A stretch of DNA of 64,000 bases from the NCBI RefSeq assembly GCF_024256385.1, contig NZ_JAMLFW010000001.1:5456001-5520000 (forward strand), written 5' to 3'. Made by a program: the position numbers and the translations under genes. The notes below the pieces were generated by a model that saw nothing but the letters and a program-made list of their open reading frames with translations, was not told the DNA's origin and searched no databases. Numbering within the stretch: the first letter of the stretch is position 1; every line of letters begins with the position of its first letter. This stretch comes from Anatilimnocola floriformis (GTDB taxonomy: Bacteria; Planctomycetota; Planctomycetia; Pirellulales; Pirellulaceae). This document shows positions 51,019 to 58,227 of this stretch, piece after piece.

Positions 51019-52119
51019 TTACTTCTTATCCTTCTTCGGCGCACCTTGCGTTTCGGCGTCGATCTTCACCATCTTCAGCGCGCCGCGGGCTTTGTCGAGT
51101 TCGAACTTGAAGTTGCCGAGGAACGACATACCGAGCACCGGATTGGCCGCGATCGCGGCGGGATCGAGGACGACGACTTCGACGTCTTCCACACTGAACT
51201 TACCAACGCGGATGCTGGCTGCCTTTTTCAAGTAGCCCGGAAGTTCGCGGCCGTCGGCCATCACCAGCGAGATCCGTTCATCGGTGCTGGTCGGTTCCAG
51301 GCCCATGTCTTTGGCCATGGGGAAGGGAATGCCGATGAAGGCCGAACCAGAGCTGACGACGAAATCCTTGGTGTGCTTGCCATTGACGACGACCGAGGCC
51401 CACAACTGATTGCCGTCGTCGCGCAGCTTGATATTCTCCGAGAGAACCTTGTCCTCATACGTGGCGAGCTGTTTCTCCGCCGCAGTGTAGACCGCCGTGG
51501 GCTTGAAGTTGAGTTGCTTCTTTAGGACCTCGTTGACCTTGTTGAGCGCGGCTTGATTCTTTGGATCGGCTGACGCTTTCGACCACAATTCCTGCACCTT
51601 GTCCGCTTCGGTGCGGAGGCTGAGGAGCTTTTCGATGTAGGCCTCGCGCGATTCATTGGCTTTGGCGCGGGCATCCTTCACCTTTTCCGCCGACTTCTTT
51701 TTCTGTTGCATGCCGAGATCGCGTTGACCCGAAAGGGCATTCAGCGCGCCGACCAGGCGATTGTGATTTTCGATCGTCAAGCCGCCAGCGGCGAGGGCCG
51801 AGTTGTATTTGATCTCTTCTGTCTTCAGCTGATTGATCTGAGCATCGACTTGGTCGACTTCCGCTTCGGCGGCGGCCAGTTCTTTTTCGACGGCCAAAAA
51901 TGTCTTGCGCACTGCGAAGACGTCGCGCACCATCTTGGCAAAGTCGGCTTCGGCTTGAAGAGAAATGCCGGTCACGCTCACCTTGAAGCCTGCCGCCTCG
52001 AGCGTGGCTTTGGCTTCGGCGGCGCTCAGGTCTCCGGTAGGTGCCGCTTCTTGCGCTGGCAGTTGATTGAGGAGCGCGAGGAAAGTGAGGCAAGACATGA
52101 GCAAAGCTGGCGACTTCAT
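51019..52119 (-). CDS. Exported coiled-coil protein with retropepsin-like domain lacking the catalytic Asp
   Basis: 366 residues. The signal peptide is LLMSCLTFLALLNQLPAQ. Residues about 75-190 are coiled coil (KTFLAVEKELAAAEAEVDQV), and the last 130 residues follow the retropepsin pattern: ASVVVNGKHTKDFVVSSGSA where a D-T-G-A/S is expected, FPMAKDMGL, and PVLGMSFLGNFKFELDKARG. The catalytic Asp is replaced by Ser (SSGS, about residue 256), so it is probably inactive as an aspartic protease. GGA lies upstream of the ATG at 52119. Function unknown. Confidence 0.82.
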   Translation of the reverse strand: MKSPALLMSCLTFLALLNQLPAQEAAPTGDLSAAEAKATLEAAGFKVSVTGISLQAEADFAKMVRDVFAVRKTFLAVEKELAAAEAEVDQVDAQINQLKTEEIKYNSALAAGGLTIENHNRLVGALNALSGQRDLGMQQKKKSAEKVKDARAKANESREAYIEKLLSLRTEADKVQELWSKASADPKNQAALNKVNEVLKKQLNFKPTAVYTAAEKQLATYEDKVLSENIKLRDDGNQLWASVVVNGKHTKDFVVSSGSAFIGIPFPMAKDMGLEPTSTDERISLVMADGRELPGYLKKAASIRVGKFSVEDVEVVVLDPAAIAANPVLGMSFLGNFKFELDKARGALKMVKIDAETQGAPKKDKK

Positions 52120-52318
52120 AACTCATCCTTCAGAGGCGGGATCACACTATCAATGACCTCACCAATCTACTTGGAATAACGGCCTGCTTCCAGGGATTTA
52201 CGCTTAACACTGAAAGTGTATGGAACGCTGCTGCCAAGGAAATTTCAGTACAATAAACAGATAAATTAAATGGCTGCCTCACTCTCCTGCCGCGCCCGCC
52301 TTACACCGACTGCCCGCC

Positions 52319-53311
52319 GTGAACGCTTCTGCCCCTGCCTCTCCACATTTGACATCGCAGCGCTGGCTCGGGACTTTCTTCGGCCTCGCTTCAGCCGTGG
52401 TTTATACGGCGGCGAACGGCTTTTTACGGGCAGTCAGCGATTGCGATCCGATTTGGGTCTCGGCAATGAAAGCCGTTCCCACGGCGGCTTGCATGTTGCC
52501 ATGGCTGATCGTTTCGCTCCGTCGCGGCGAAGGCTTGCCGAAGTTATCGATCTGGCTGGCCATTGGTGGCGCTGCGTTAGTCGGGCAACTGGGCGGGAAT
52601 ACTTCGTTCCAATATGCCCTCGGTCAGATCGGCTTGGCGCTAACCGTTCCGCTGTCGCTGGGCGGAATGATCGTGGGATCGACGCTGCTCAGTCGCATCT
52701 GGTTGCATGAGAAGATCAGCTTAACTGCCGCGACGGCGGTGGGCGTTCTCTTATTATCGATCGCTGTTCTATCGCTGGGCGCCGATAAAGCTCGCGAGCG
52801 CTTATTGGTCGAGGCGACGGCCAACCCCTGGCAACTGGCGCTCGGCGTGTCGGCAGCCTGCGGCTCGGGACTCGCCTATGCGGTGCTGAATGTCGTGATC
52901 CGTTTTTGCATTCAGCGCGGAGCCACATTGCCGGCGACGCTGCTCACCGTTTCGATCGTCGGCATGATTAGCCTCGGCTTGCTGTCGGTGCAAAGAGTCG
53001 GCGTGCGCGCGATGCTGGCTACCGACCAGTTCGACTTTGTGATGATGTTGCTCGCCGGCATTTGCAATGCGGTCGCGTTCGTGGCGCTAACACGTTGCTT
53101 GCAGTTGACGAGCGTCGTCTATGCGAATGCTCTTAACGCCGCTCAGGCCGCACTCGCAGCGCTCACCGGCGTCCTTATTTTTCGTGAGCCCGCATCGGCG
53201 GCGCTCACGGCGGGCGTGGGACTCACCGTTCTCGGCCTGGCGATTCTCACGCGTCAACCGCACGCCGAGATCGATGCTGCCCAGCGCCTGGCCAACAAGA
53301 CCAACGACTAG
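52319..53311 (+). CDS. EamA/DMT-family transporter
   Basis: 330 residues with ten hydrophobic segments in two EamA halves; first half LGTFFGLASAVVYTAANGFL to IGLALTVPLSLGGMIVGSTL, second half LGVSAACGSGLAYAVLNVVI to SAALTAGVGLTVLGLAILTR. VVYANALNAAQAALAALTGV is the typical penultimate-helix signature. It is likely an exporter of small metabolites; the cargo is unknown. The start is a GTG at 52319 with a weak ribosome-binding site, so the true start is uncertain by a few codons. Confidence 0.85.
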   Translation: MNASAPASPHLTSQRWLGTFFGLASAVVYTAANGFLRAVSDCDPIWVSAMKAVPTAACMLPWLIVSLRRGEGLPKLSIWLAIGGAALVGQLGGNTSFQYALGQIGLALTVPLSLGGMIVGSTLLSRIWLHEKISLTAATAVGVLLLSIAVLSLGADKARERLLVEATANPWQLALGVSAACGSGLAYAVLNVVIRFCIQRGATLPATLLTVSIVGMISLGLLSVQRVGVRAMLATDQFDFVMMLLAGICNAVAFVALTRCLQLTSVVYANALNAAQAALAALTGVLIFREPASAALTAGVGLTVLGLAILTRQPHAEIDAAQRLANKTND

Positions 53312-53320
53312 GTCAGCCAC

Positions 53321-53349
53321 TTAAGTGCTCGACCTGAGCGTTGTATAAT
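53321..53349 (+). promoter_or_regulatory. Candidate promoter of the LOG-family gene
   Basis: A perfect TATAAT at 53344-53349 lies 17 bases after TTAAGT (53321-53326), a weak -35. It is 63 bases before the GTG at 53412. Confidence 0.6.
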
Positions 53350-53411
53350 TCCTGCGGCTAATCTGGCCAACGGGCGATTCGTGGAACGACTCGCTAGCGA
53401 AGGAGATGTTT

Positions 53412-54485
53412 GTGGCAGACGACGATGAATTGTTGCCGGACCCGGTGATTCCCCGGTTCAACCCCGAAGGAGCCGCCACCGGCTCCGACGACGACCGCCT
53501 GCGGCATATTGAAGACCTGATTCAAACCATCAAGGAATCGGCTGACAAGCTGGCCGCCGATGGGAGCAGTCGCGGCGACCTGAAACTCATCAGCCGCACG
53601 CTGCGAGAACTGCGCTACGCGTTCAAGGTCTTTTCGCCCTATCGCAAGCGGCGAAAAGTGACCGTCTTCGGCTCGGCTCGCACCAAGCCGGAAGAACCCT
53701 CCTATCAAGAAGCGGTGAAACTGGGCCGGGCCTTTGCCGAGCAGGAATGGCTCGTCGTCACCGGCGCCGCCGCGGGCATCATGGAAGCCGGCCATCAAGG
53801 CGCCGGCCGCGAGCACTCGATGGGGCTCAACATCATGCTCCCCTTCGAGCAGGAAGCCAACCCCGTCATTCGCGACGACCATAAGCTCGTGCACATGAAG
53901 TACTTCTTCACGCGCAAGCTGATGTTCGTGAAGGAGTGCGATGCCGTCGTCTGTTTACCCGGCGGCTTCGGCACGCTCGACGAGGGAATGGAAGTCATCA
54001 CGCTGCTGCAAACCGGCAAGCGCGACATGGTGCCGGTCGTACTGCTCGATCCCCCCGGCGGGAAGTATTGGGCCGATCTCAATCAGTTCCTGATCACGCA
54101 CTTGCTCGGCAATCGGCTGATCTCGCCCGAAGACCAGTACCTCTACAAAGTATGCGACAACTACGAAGTCGCGCTGCAAGAAGTACTGCAGTTCTTCAAG
54201 GTCTATCACAGCATGCGGTATGTGAAGCGCGACCTGGTGTTGCGACTGAACGAGCCGCTTGAGCCGATGCTGCTCGATGCGATCAACGCCAACTTCAAAG
54301 ACATTCTCGTCGAAGGAAAATTCACGCAGCGCGACATGCTGCCAGCCGAAAAAGACGAACCCGATCTGCTGCAAAAAGCCCGCTTGGTCTTCACCTTCAA
54401 CCGCCGCAACTTCGGCCGGCTGCGGTTGCTGATTGATAGCATCAACCTGGGCGAGATCGCGCCGACGCGATTTGGGAACAAATAA
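53412..54485 (+). CDS. LOG-family protein (lysine-decarboxylase-like Rossmann fold)
   Basis: 357 residues. The LOG core runs from KRRKVTVFGSARTKPEEPSY through VTGAAAGIMEAGHQGAGREH, MKYFFTRKLMFVKECDAVVC and LPGGFGTLDEGMEVITLLQT. The PGGxGTxxE motif is intact, so it may be a nucleotide 5'-monophosphate phosphoribohydrolase, but the N-terminal (about 85 residues) and C-terminal (about 80) extensions are longer than in the small LOG proteins. The GTG at 53412 is chosen because GAAGGAG ends 6 bases upstream; the ATG at 53406 abuts that site. Confidence 0.9.
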   Translation: MADDDELLPDPVIPRFNPEGAATGSDDDRLRHIEDLIQTIKESADKLAADGSSRGDLKLISRTLRELRYAFKVFSPYRKRRKVTVFGSARTKPEEPSYQEAVKLGRAFAEQEWLVVTGAAAGIMEAGHQGAGREHSMGLNIMLPFEQEANPVIRDDHKLVHMKYFFTRKLMFVKECDAVVCLPGGFGTLDEGMEVITLLQTGKRDMVPVVLLDPPGGKYWADLNQFLITHLLGNRLISPEDQYLYKVCDNYEVALQEVLQFFKVYHSMRYVKRDLVLRLNEPLEPMLLDAINANFKDILVEGKFTQRDMLPAEKDEPDLLQKARLVFTFNRRNFGRLRLLIDSINLGEIAPTRFGNK

Positions 54486-54586
54486 GCTGCTGGCTGAGCC
54501 TTCGCTAGCATGTCAACTTTCCATCTAGCTCTCCGCAACGCATCCTTCTAAACTCCGCGCGGTTCGCGGATCCTCGGAGACTGGCC

Positions 54587-55405
54587 ATGCGTTCGATTGC
54601 GGTGATGAATCAAAAGGGTGGCGTGGGCAAAACCACGTCGACGGTCAATCTGGCGGCAGCCCTGGCTGCGGCGGGAAAGAAGGTGTGCGTGATCGATCTC
54701 GATCCGCAGGCCCATGCCTCGTTGCACCTGGGCGTATCGGTGCGGGACGGCCAGCCGTCGGTGTACGACGTGCTGACCGGCGAAGCCATGTTTCCCGAAG
54801 TGCGGCAGCAGATCGACACCAACCTCTGGCTGTTGCCGGCGCATCTCGACCTGGCGGCGGCCGAAGTGGAACTCGCTAGCGAAGTGGGCCGTGAAGTGAT
54901 TCTTCGCGACAAGCTCGCTCAGGACGATCAGCAGTTCGATTACATCATCGCCGATTGCCCGCCGTCGCTGGGGGTGCTGACGATCAACGCCCTGACCATG
55001 GTCCGCGAAGTCTTCCTGCCGCTGCAGCCGCACTTTCTCGCGCTGCATGGTTTGTCGAAGCTACTGAAGACGATCGAGATCGTCAGCAAGCGACTCAATA
55101 AAAACCTGCGACTCAGCGGCGTGCTGTTTTGCATGTACGACTCCGGCACGCGGCTGGCCGCGGAAGTATCGAGCGACGTAACCGCCTTTTTCCAGGGCGA
55201 TCAGGCTCTCGGAATTGCCGCCAACGCCAAGGCGTTTGAAACGCGGATCCGCCGCAATATCCGCCTCGCCGAAGCGCCGAGCTTCGGCCAATCGATCTTT
55301 CAATACGCTCCGCAATCGCCGGGCGCTGACGACTATCGCAACCTGGCCGCCGAAGTCCTCAAGATGGCAGTGGCCGAAATGCCGCAGCTCCGCCGCGCCG
55401 CGTAA
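54587..55405 (+). CDS. ParA/Soj-family ATPase
   Basis: 272 residues. The deviant Walker A is MNQKGGVGKTTSTVNLAAAL (signature Lys10, Lys15), Walker B is DYIIADCPPSLG, and VIDLDPQAHASLHLG is the A' motif. It binds DNA as an ATP dimer in known homologues and moves chromosome origins, plasmids or protein clusters. CGGAG lies 8 bases before the ATG. There is no parB downstream and no parS (TGTTTCACGTGAAACA) was noticed nearby, so it may be an orphan ParA. Confidence 0.92.
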   Translation: MRSIAVMNQKGGVGKTTSTVNLAAALAAAGKKVCVIDLDPQAHASLHLGVSVRDGQPSVYDVLTGEAMFPEVRQQIDTNLWLLPAHLDLAAAEVELASEVGREVILRDKLAQDDQQFDYIIADCPPSLGVLTINALTMVREVFLPLQPHFLALHGLSKLLKTIEIVSKRLNKNLRLSGVLFCMYDSGTRLAAEVSSDVTAFFQGDQALGIAANAKAFETRIRRNIRLAEAPSFGQSIFQYAPQSPGADDYRNLAAEVLKMAVAEMPQLRRAA

Positions 55406-55411
55406 AGCGTT

Positions 55412-55858
55412 TCAATCCCGCGCTTCAAATGCATTCTTGAAGTGCTCAATCACCGGCTGGCCTTTGCCAGCCTCGGGCCAGGTGATGGCGATCACGTCGA
55501 AGCGGGCCGCCGTTTCCATCAAGTCGTGGCGACGGCGATAAGCCGAGGCCGCGCGAGTTAAGCGGCGTTGCTTCTCAGCATCTACCGCATCAGCGGGATG
55601 ACCGCCATCGTGAGCACTCCGGGTCTTCACCTCGACGAAGACCACGGTTCGGCCATCGACAGCAATCAGATCGATTTCGCCGAACTGATCTCGTTCGCCG
55701 TGAGCGATGATCGTGTAGCGCAGGCGGCGGAGATACTTGGCCGCGGCTCGTTCGCCTAGCTGACCAAAAGAGAGTGGCGCAAACCATTTGTTGCGCCACG
55801 TTTGTAGAAACTGCGTACTCGCAGCAATCAGGTCGCCCAGCCGTTGCCAGACAGACAT
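55412..55858 (-). CDS. yraN: YraN family (UPF0102) endonuclease-fold protein
   Basis: 148 residues. LGERAAAKYLRRLRYTIIAH, GEIDLIAVDGRTVVFVEVKT and a basic helix form the restriction-endonuclease-like fold of UPF0102, with the catalytic D...E-x-K pattern present. Function is unproven; homologues lie beside rplS, as here. It is last in the rpsP-trmD-rplS run and convergent with the ParA gene, 6 bases away. Confidence 0.92.
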   Translation of the reverse strand: MSVWQRLGDLIAASTQFLQTWRNKWFAPLSFGQLGERAAAKYLRRLRYTIIAHGERDQFGEIDLIAVDGRTVVFVEVKTRSAHDGGHPADAVDAEKQRRLTRAASAYRRRHDLMETAARFDVIAITWPEAGKGQPVIEHFKNAFEARD

Positions 55859-55924
55859 GAGGACCTCAACGCAGGCGAGGGCACCAATGATCCTCGCTGA
55901 AGTTCGTGATCTCTACAGGCCGAC

Positions 55925-56344
55925 TTAGGCGTCGGACTTGAGAACCTTCTTTTCACGCAGCTTGACGCCCTTGCCGACGCGATCGCGCAGGTAGTAGAGC
56001 TTCGCACGGCGGGTAACGCCCGAGCGCTTCACTTCGACCTTTTGCAGGTCGGGGCAGTGCAGCGGGAACTTGCGTTCCACACCTTCGCCGCCGACGATCT
56101 TGCGAACGGTGAACATCTCGCGGCTGCCGCTGCCGTTGCGGGCAATGACGGTGCCGGTGAACGTTTGAATCCGGTACTTCGGCTTCTTCGTCTTGGCGTC
56201 GATTTCTTCCAAGATCCGCATGTGCACGTCGACGGTGTCGCCGATCGAGAACTTCGGGGCGGCTTCCTTCAAGTAGGGTTGTTCCACAGCGGCGAGCAAC
56301 GCCTGGCCCTTCAGAGGTTTGTCTTTCTTTGCTTCGTCACTCAT
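55925..56344 (-). CDS. rplS: 50S ribosomal protein L19
   Basis: 139 residues, about 20 more than usual because of an N-terminal extension (MSDEAKKDKPLKGQ). The core FSIGDTVDVHMRILEEIDAK, RIQTFTGTVIARNGSGSREM, FTVRKIVGGEGVERKFPLHC and VTRRAKLYYLRDRVGKGVKL is clear. It sits at the 30S-50S interface. AGGGA lies 7 bases before the ATG; trmD is 41 bases upstream. Confidence 0.97.
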   Translation of the reverse strand: MSDEAKKDKPLKGQALLAAVEQPYLKEAAPKFSIGDTVDVHMRILEEIDAKTKKPKYRIQTFTGTVIARNGSGSREMFTVRKIVGGEGVERKFPLHCPDLQKVEVKRSGVTRRAKLYYLRDRVGKGVKLREKKVLKSDA

Positions 56345-56385
56345 GGTGATCCCTAGCGTTTCAAAAAATGATTTGGTTTGTTGGT

Positions 56386-57168
56386 TTAGGTTTCGCCAGC
56401 ATCAGTTGGCGGTTGTTGTTTCGCTTTTGTCCGCAGAGTCTTCCGCGGTTGGTTGGCGTTTGGCGTTTGGGGCTGATGGGTGCTTGGTTCGATCAGGTCA
56501 GTTCGTTTTTCGGTCGTCTTTTTCAAGCTTTGTTCGGCTCGCCAGCGGGCCACTTCGTCGTGATTGCCGCCGAGGAGGACCTCGGGAACTGCGTGGCCTC
56601 GGTATTCGCGAGGCCGCGTGTACTGAGCAAAATCAAGCAACCGGTTGCCGGAGGAAAATGAGTCAAAGGCCTGGCTATCGTCGTCGCCGATCACACCGGG
56701 AATGAGCCGGCTGACCGCTTCGATGATGGCCATCGCCGCGACCTCACCGCCGTTGAGGACATAGTCCCCGAGTGACACTTCCATCGGCTGGAGAATGTCG
56801 CTCACCCGCTGATCGAATCCTTCGTACCGGCCACACAAAAACAGCAATCGCGGCTCTTGCGCCAATTCCTCCACCAACCGCTGATCCAACTTGCGGCCTT
56901 GCGGCGACAGCAGAATCAGCTTGCCCGGCGGCGTGCTCATCGTCTGCACCGCTTCGGCACATTCGACGACCGGCGCCACCCGCAGCACCATGCCCGGACC
57001 ACCGCCGTAAGGGCGATCGTCCACTTTGTTATGTTTGTCGTTCGACCACTGCCGAATATCGTGCAAATGCACGCTCAGCAGTTGCCGGTCAATCGCCTTC
57101 TTCAACAAGCTCTGGCTCACAAACCCGGCGAAAATCGCGGGAAAGAGCGTCAGCACGTCGAAGCGCAT
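56386..57168 (-). CDS. trmD: tRNA (guanine-N1)-methyltransferase TrmD
   Basis: 260 residues. It makes m1G37 in tRNAs, using SAM bound in a trefoil knot. Motifs RPYGGGPGMVL, LLSPQGRKLDQRLVEELA, LFLCGRYEGFDQRV, SLGDYVLNGGEVAAMAIIEA and SSGNRLLDFAQYTRPREYRG are all present. The last 35 residues are a polar Lys/Thr/Gln extension beyond the normal end. It starts 12 bases after the rpsP stop, with no rimM between. Confidence 0.97.
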   Translation of the reverse strand: MRFDVLTLFPAIFAGFVSQSLLKKAIDRQLLSVHLHDIRQWSNDKHNKVDDRPYGGGPGMVLRVAPVVECAEAVQTMSTPPGKLILLSPQGRKLDQRLVEELAQEPRLLFLCGRYEGFDQRVSDILQPMEVSLGDYVLNGGEVAAMAIIEAVSRLIPGVIGDDDSQAFDSFSSGNRLLDFAQYTRPREYRGHAVPEVLLGGNHDEVARWRAEQSLKKTTEKRTDLIEPSTHQPQTPNANQPRKTLRTKAKQQPPTDAGET

Positions 57169-57180
57169 TGACGCCCGTCC

Positions 57181-57591
57181 TTAGCTCGCGGTCTCGGCAG
57201 GAGCGGCTTCACCTTCGGCGGGGGCTTCAGCAGCCGGCGCTTCGGGTTCTGGCGGCTTCGGCGGCGGGGCCCACGGGGCCGGAGCGGTTGGACGGCTGAC
57301 CTTCAACCGTTCGAGCGCGGCCTGCTGTTGGGCCAGGTGCGAGCCATTCAGGCCGTACTTCTTGATCAAAACGCGAACGTTGTCCGAAGGGAGAGCCCCC
57401 TTGGCGATCCAAGCGTTGATCCGCTCACCCTTGAGCAGGGCACGAGCGTCGGTGTCTTTGACCATCGGGTCATAGCTGCCGAGTTCTTCCAACACCTTGC
57501 CGTCACGCGGGGACCGCGAGTCGATCGCAACAATGCGGAAATAGGGACGATGCTTCCGCCCCAGTTTCTTCATACGAATCTTAACTGCCAC
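57181..57591 (-). CDS. rpsP: 30S ribosomal protein S16 with Pro/Ala-rich tail
   Basis: 136 residues. The N-terminal 85 are S16 (AVKIRMKKLGRKHRPYFRIV, SPRDGKVLEELGSYDP, LKGERINAWIAKGALPSDNV). The remaining 50 are a Pro/Ala/Glu tail (APAPWAPPPKPPEPEAPAAE) that most S16 proteins lack. The GTG at 57591 is supported by AAGGAG 8 bases upstream and gives the standard AVKIRMKK start. First gene of rpsP-trmD-rplS-yraN. Confidence 0.97.
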   Translation of the reverse strand: MAVKIRMKKLGRKHRPYFRIVAIDSRSPRDGKVLEELGSYDPMVKDTDARALLKGERINAWIAKGALPSDNVRVLIKKYGLNGSHLAQQQAALERLKVSRPTAPAPWAPPPKPPEPEAPAAEAPAEGEAAPAETAS

Positions 57592-57741
57592 TGCCAAAAC
57601 TCCTTGAAACTCGTTGCCGGTACCCAGCTCGTTGCCAGATGTACCCGTGACATCGAGCGATGCCACGCATGGTTCCCTCGCTCGCAAGCGTGGCCGATTG
57701 GGCCGTAGGGAATCCGGTATTGTGCAGCGATTCCGCGGTTT

Positions 57742-57770
57742 GCGAAAGCCCTAATTAGGGCATTTTCGCG
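57742..57770. promoter_or_regulatory. Long palindrome upstream of rpsP
   Basis: GCCCTAATTAGGGC (57748-57761) is an exact 14-base palindrome, extended by GCGAAA on one side and, after one extra A, TTTTCGC on the other. On the minus strand a weak promoter (TTTCGC, 17 bases, CACAAT) follows it. It begins about 150 bases upstream of rpsP and could be an operator. Confidence 0.6.
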
Positions 57771-57906
57771 GGAATTTTCCCACGTATGGTGCCTTTGGGG
57801 TAAGACAACGGGGCGGAGTCGGTCGCTTGATTTGATAAGTGGACATCCATGCAATTTTCGTTGGCGACGACAGCCCCGAATTAATTCGCTGGCGAATCAA
57901 TTGCCC

Positions 57907-58146
57907 GTTATACAGCGGTTATGGCGGGTTATAACGGGGTTATATTTGCCAACGAGGAGATAAGGGATGGCAGTCGTAAAAATCGCCGTAAATCACTGTC
58001 TTAAAGAGCTTTACGATCCAGGAATCAGGCACAGCACCTCAAAAACGGCGATGTTATAAAGTGTTATACAGCTTTGCGACCAAATTGACGTAAGTGACGA
58101 ACCTGATTTGCTTTTCGCACGTTTGAAAAGTGCGCAAGGTGTTATA
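57907..58146. repeat. Seven GTTATA/GTTATG repeats, partly helically phased
   Basis: GTTAT(A/G) words begin at 57907, 57918, 57928 and 57939 (steps 11, 10, 11), at 58053 and 58063 (step 10), and at 58141. Read on the minus strand they are TATAAC, close to a -10 box. They lie between the end of the surface-protein gene and the rpsP promoter. Confidence 0.7.
57967..58059 (+). CDS. Possible 30-residue peptide
   Basis: ATG at 57967 follows GAGGAG by 7 bases and opens a 30-codon frame (MAVVKIAVNHCLKELYDPGI...) closing in the first downstream GTTATAA repeat. The peptide is basic, contains one Cys and has no membrane segment. Only the ribosome-binding site supports it; it could be chance. Confidence 0.22.
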   Translation: MAVVKIAVNHCLKELYDPGIRHSTSKTAML

Positions 58147-58178
58147 AAACTCGCGAGCGAAGGTTTTTTATGGCAAAG

Positions 58179-58201
58179 GCCACCGGCAGCATGCCGGTGG
58201 C
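58179..58201. repeat. Perfect 9-bp hairpin at the 3' end of the surface-protein gene
   Basis: GCCACCGGC-AGCAT-GCCGGTGGC lies 26 bases past the stop of the gene at 58228. No T run follows on the minus strand, so it is REP-like or a weak terminator. Confidence 0.8.
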
Positions 58202-58227
58202 GAAGACATCAATCGATCGTTCGACGC

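Noticed and set aside
54486-54586. parS site near parA
   Set aside because: No sequence close to TGTTTCACGTGAAACA was seen around the gene.
58179-58201. Rho-independent terminator for the RTX-like gene
   Set aside because: The stem is perfect, but the expected T run is missing on the minus strand; kept only as a hairpin repeat.
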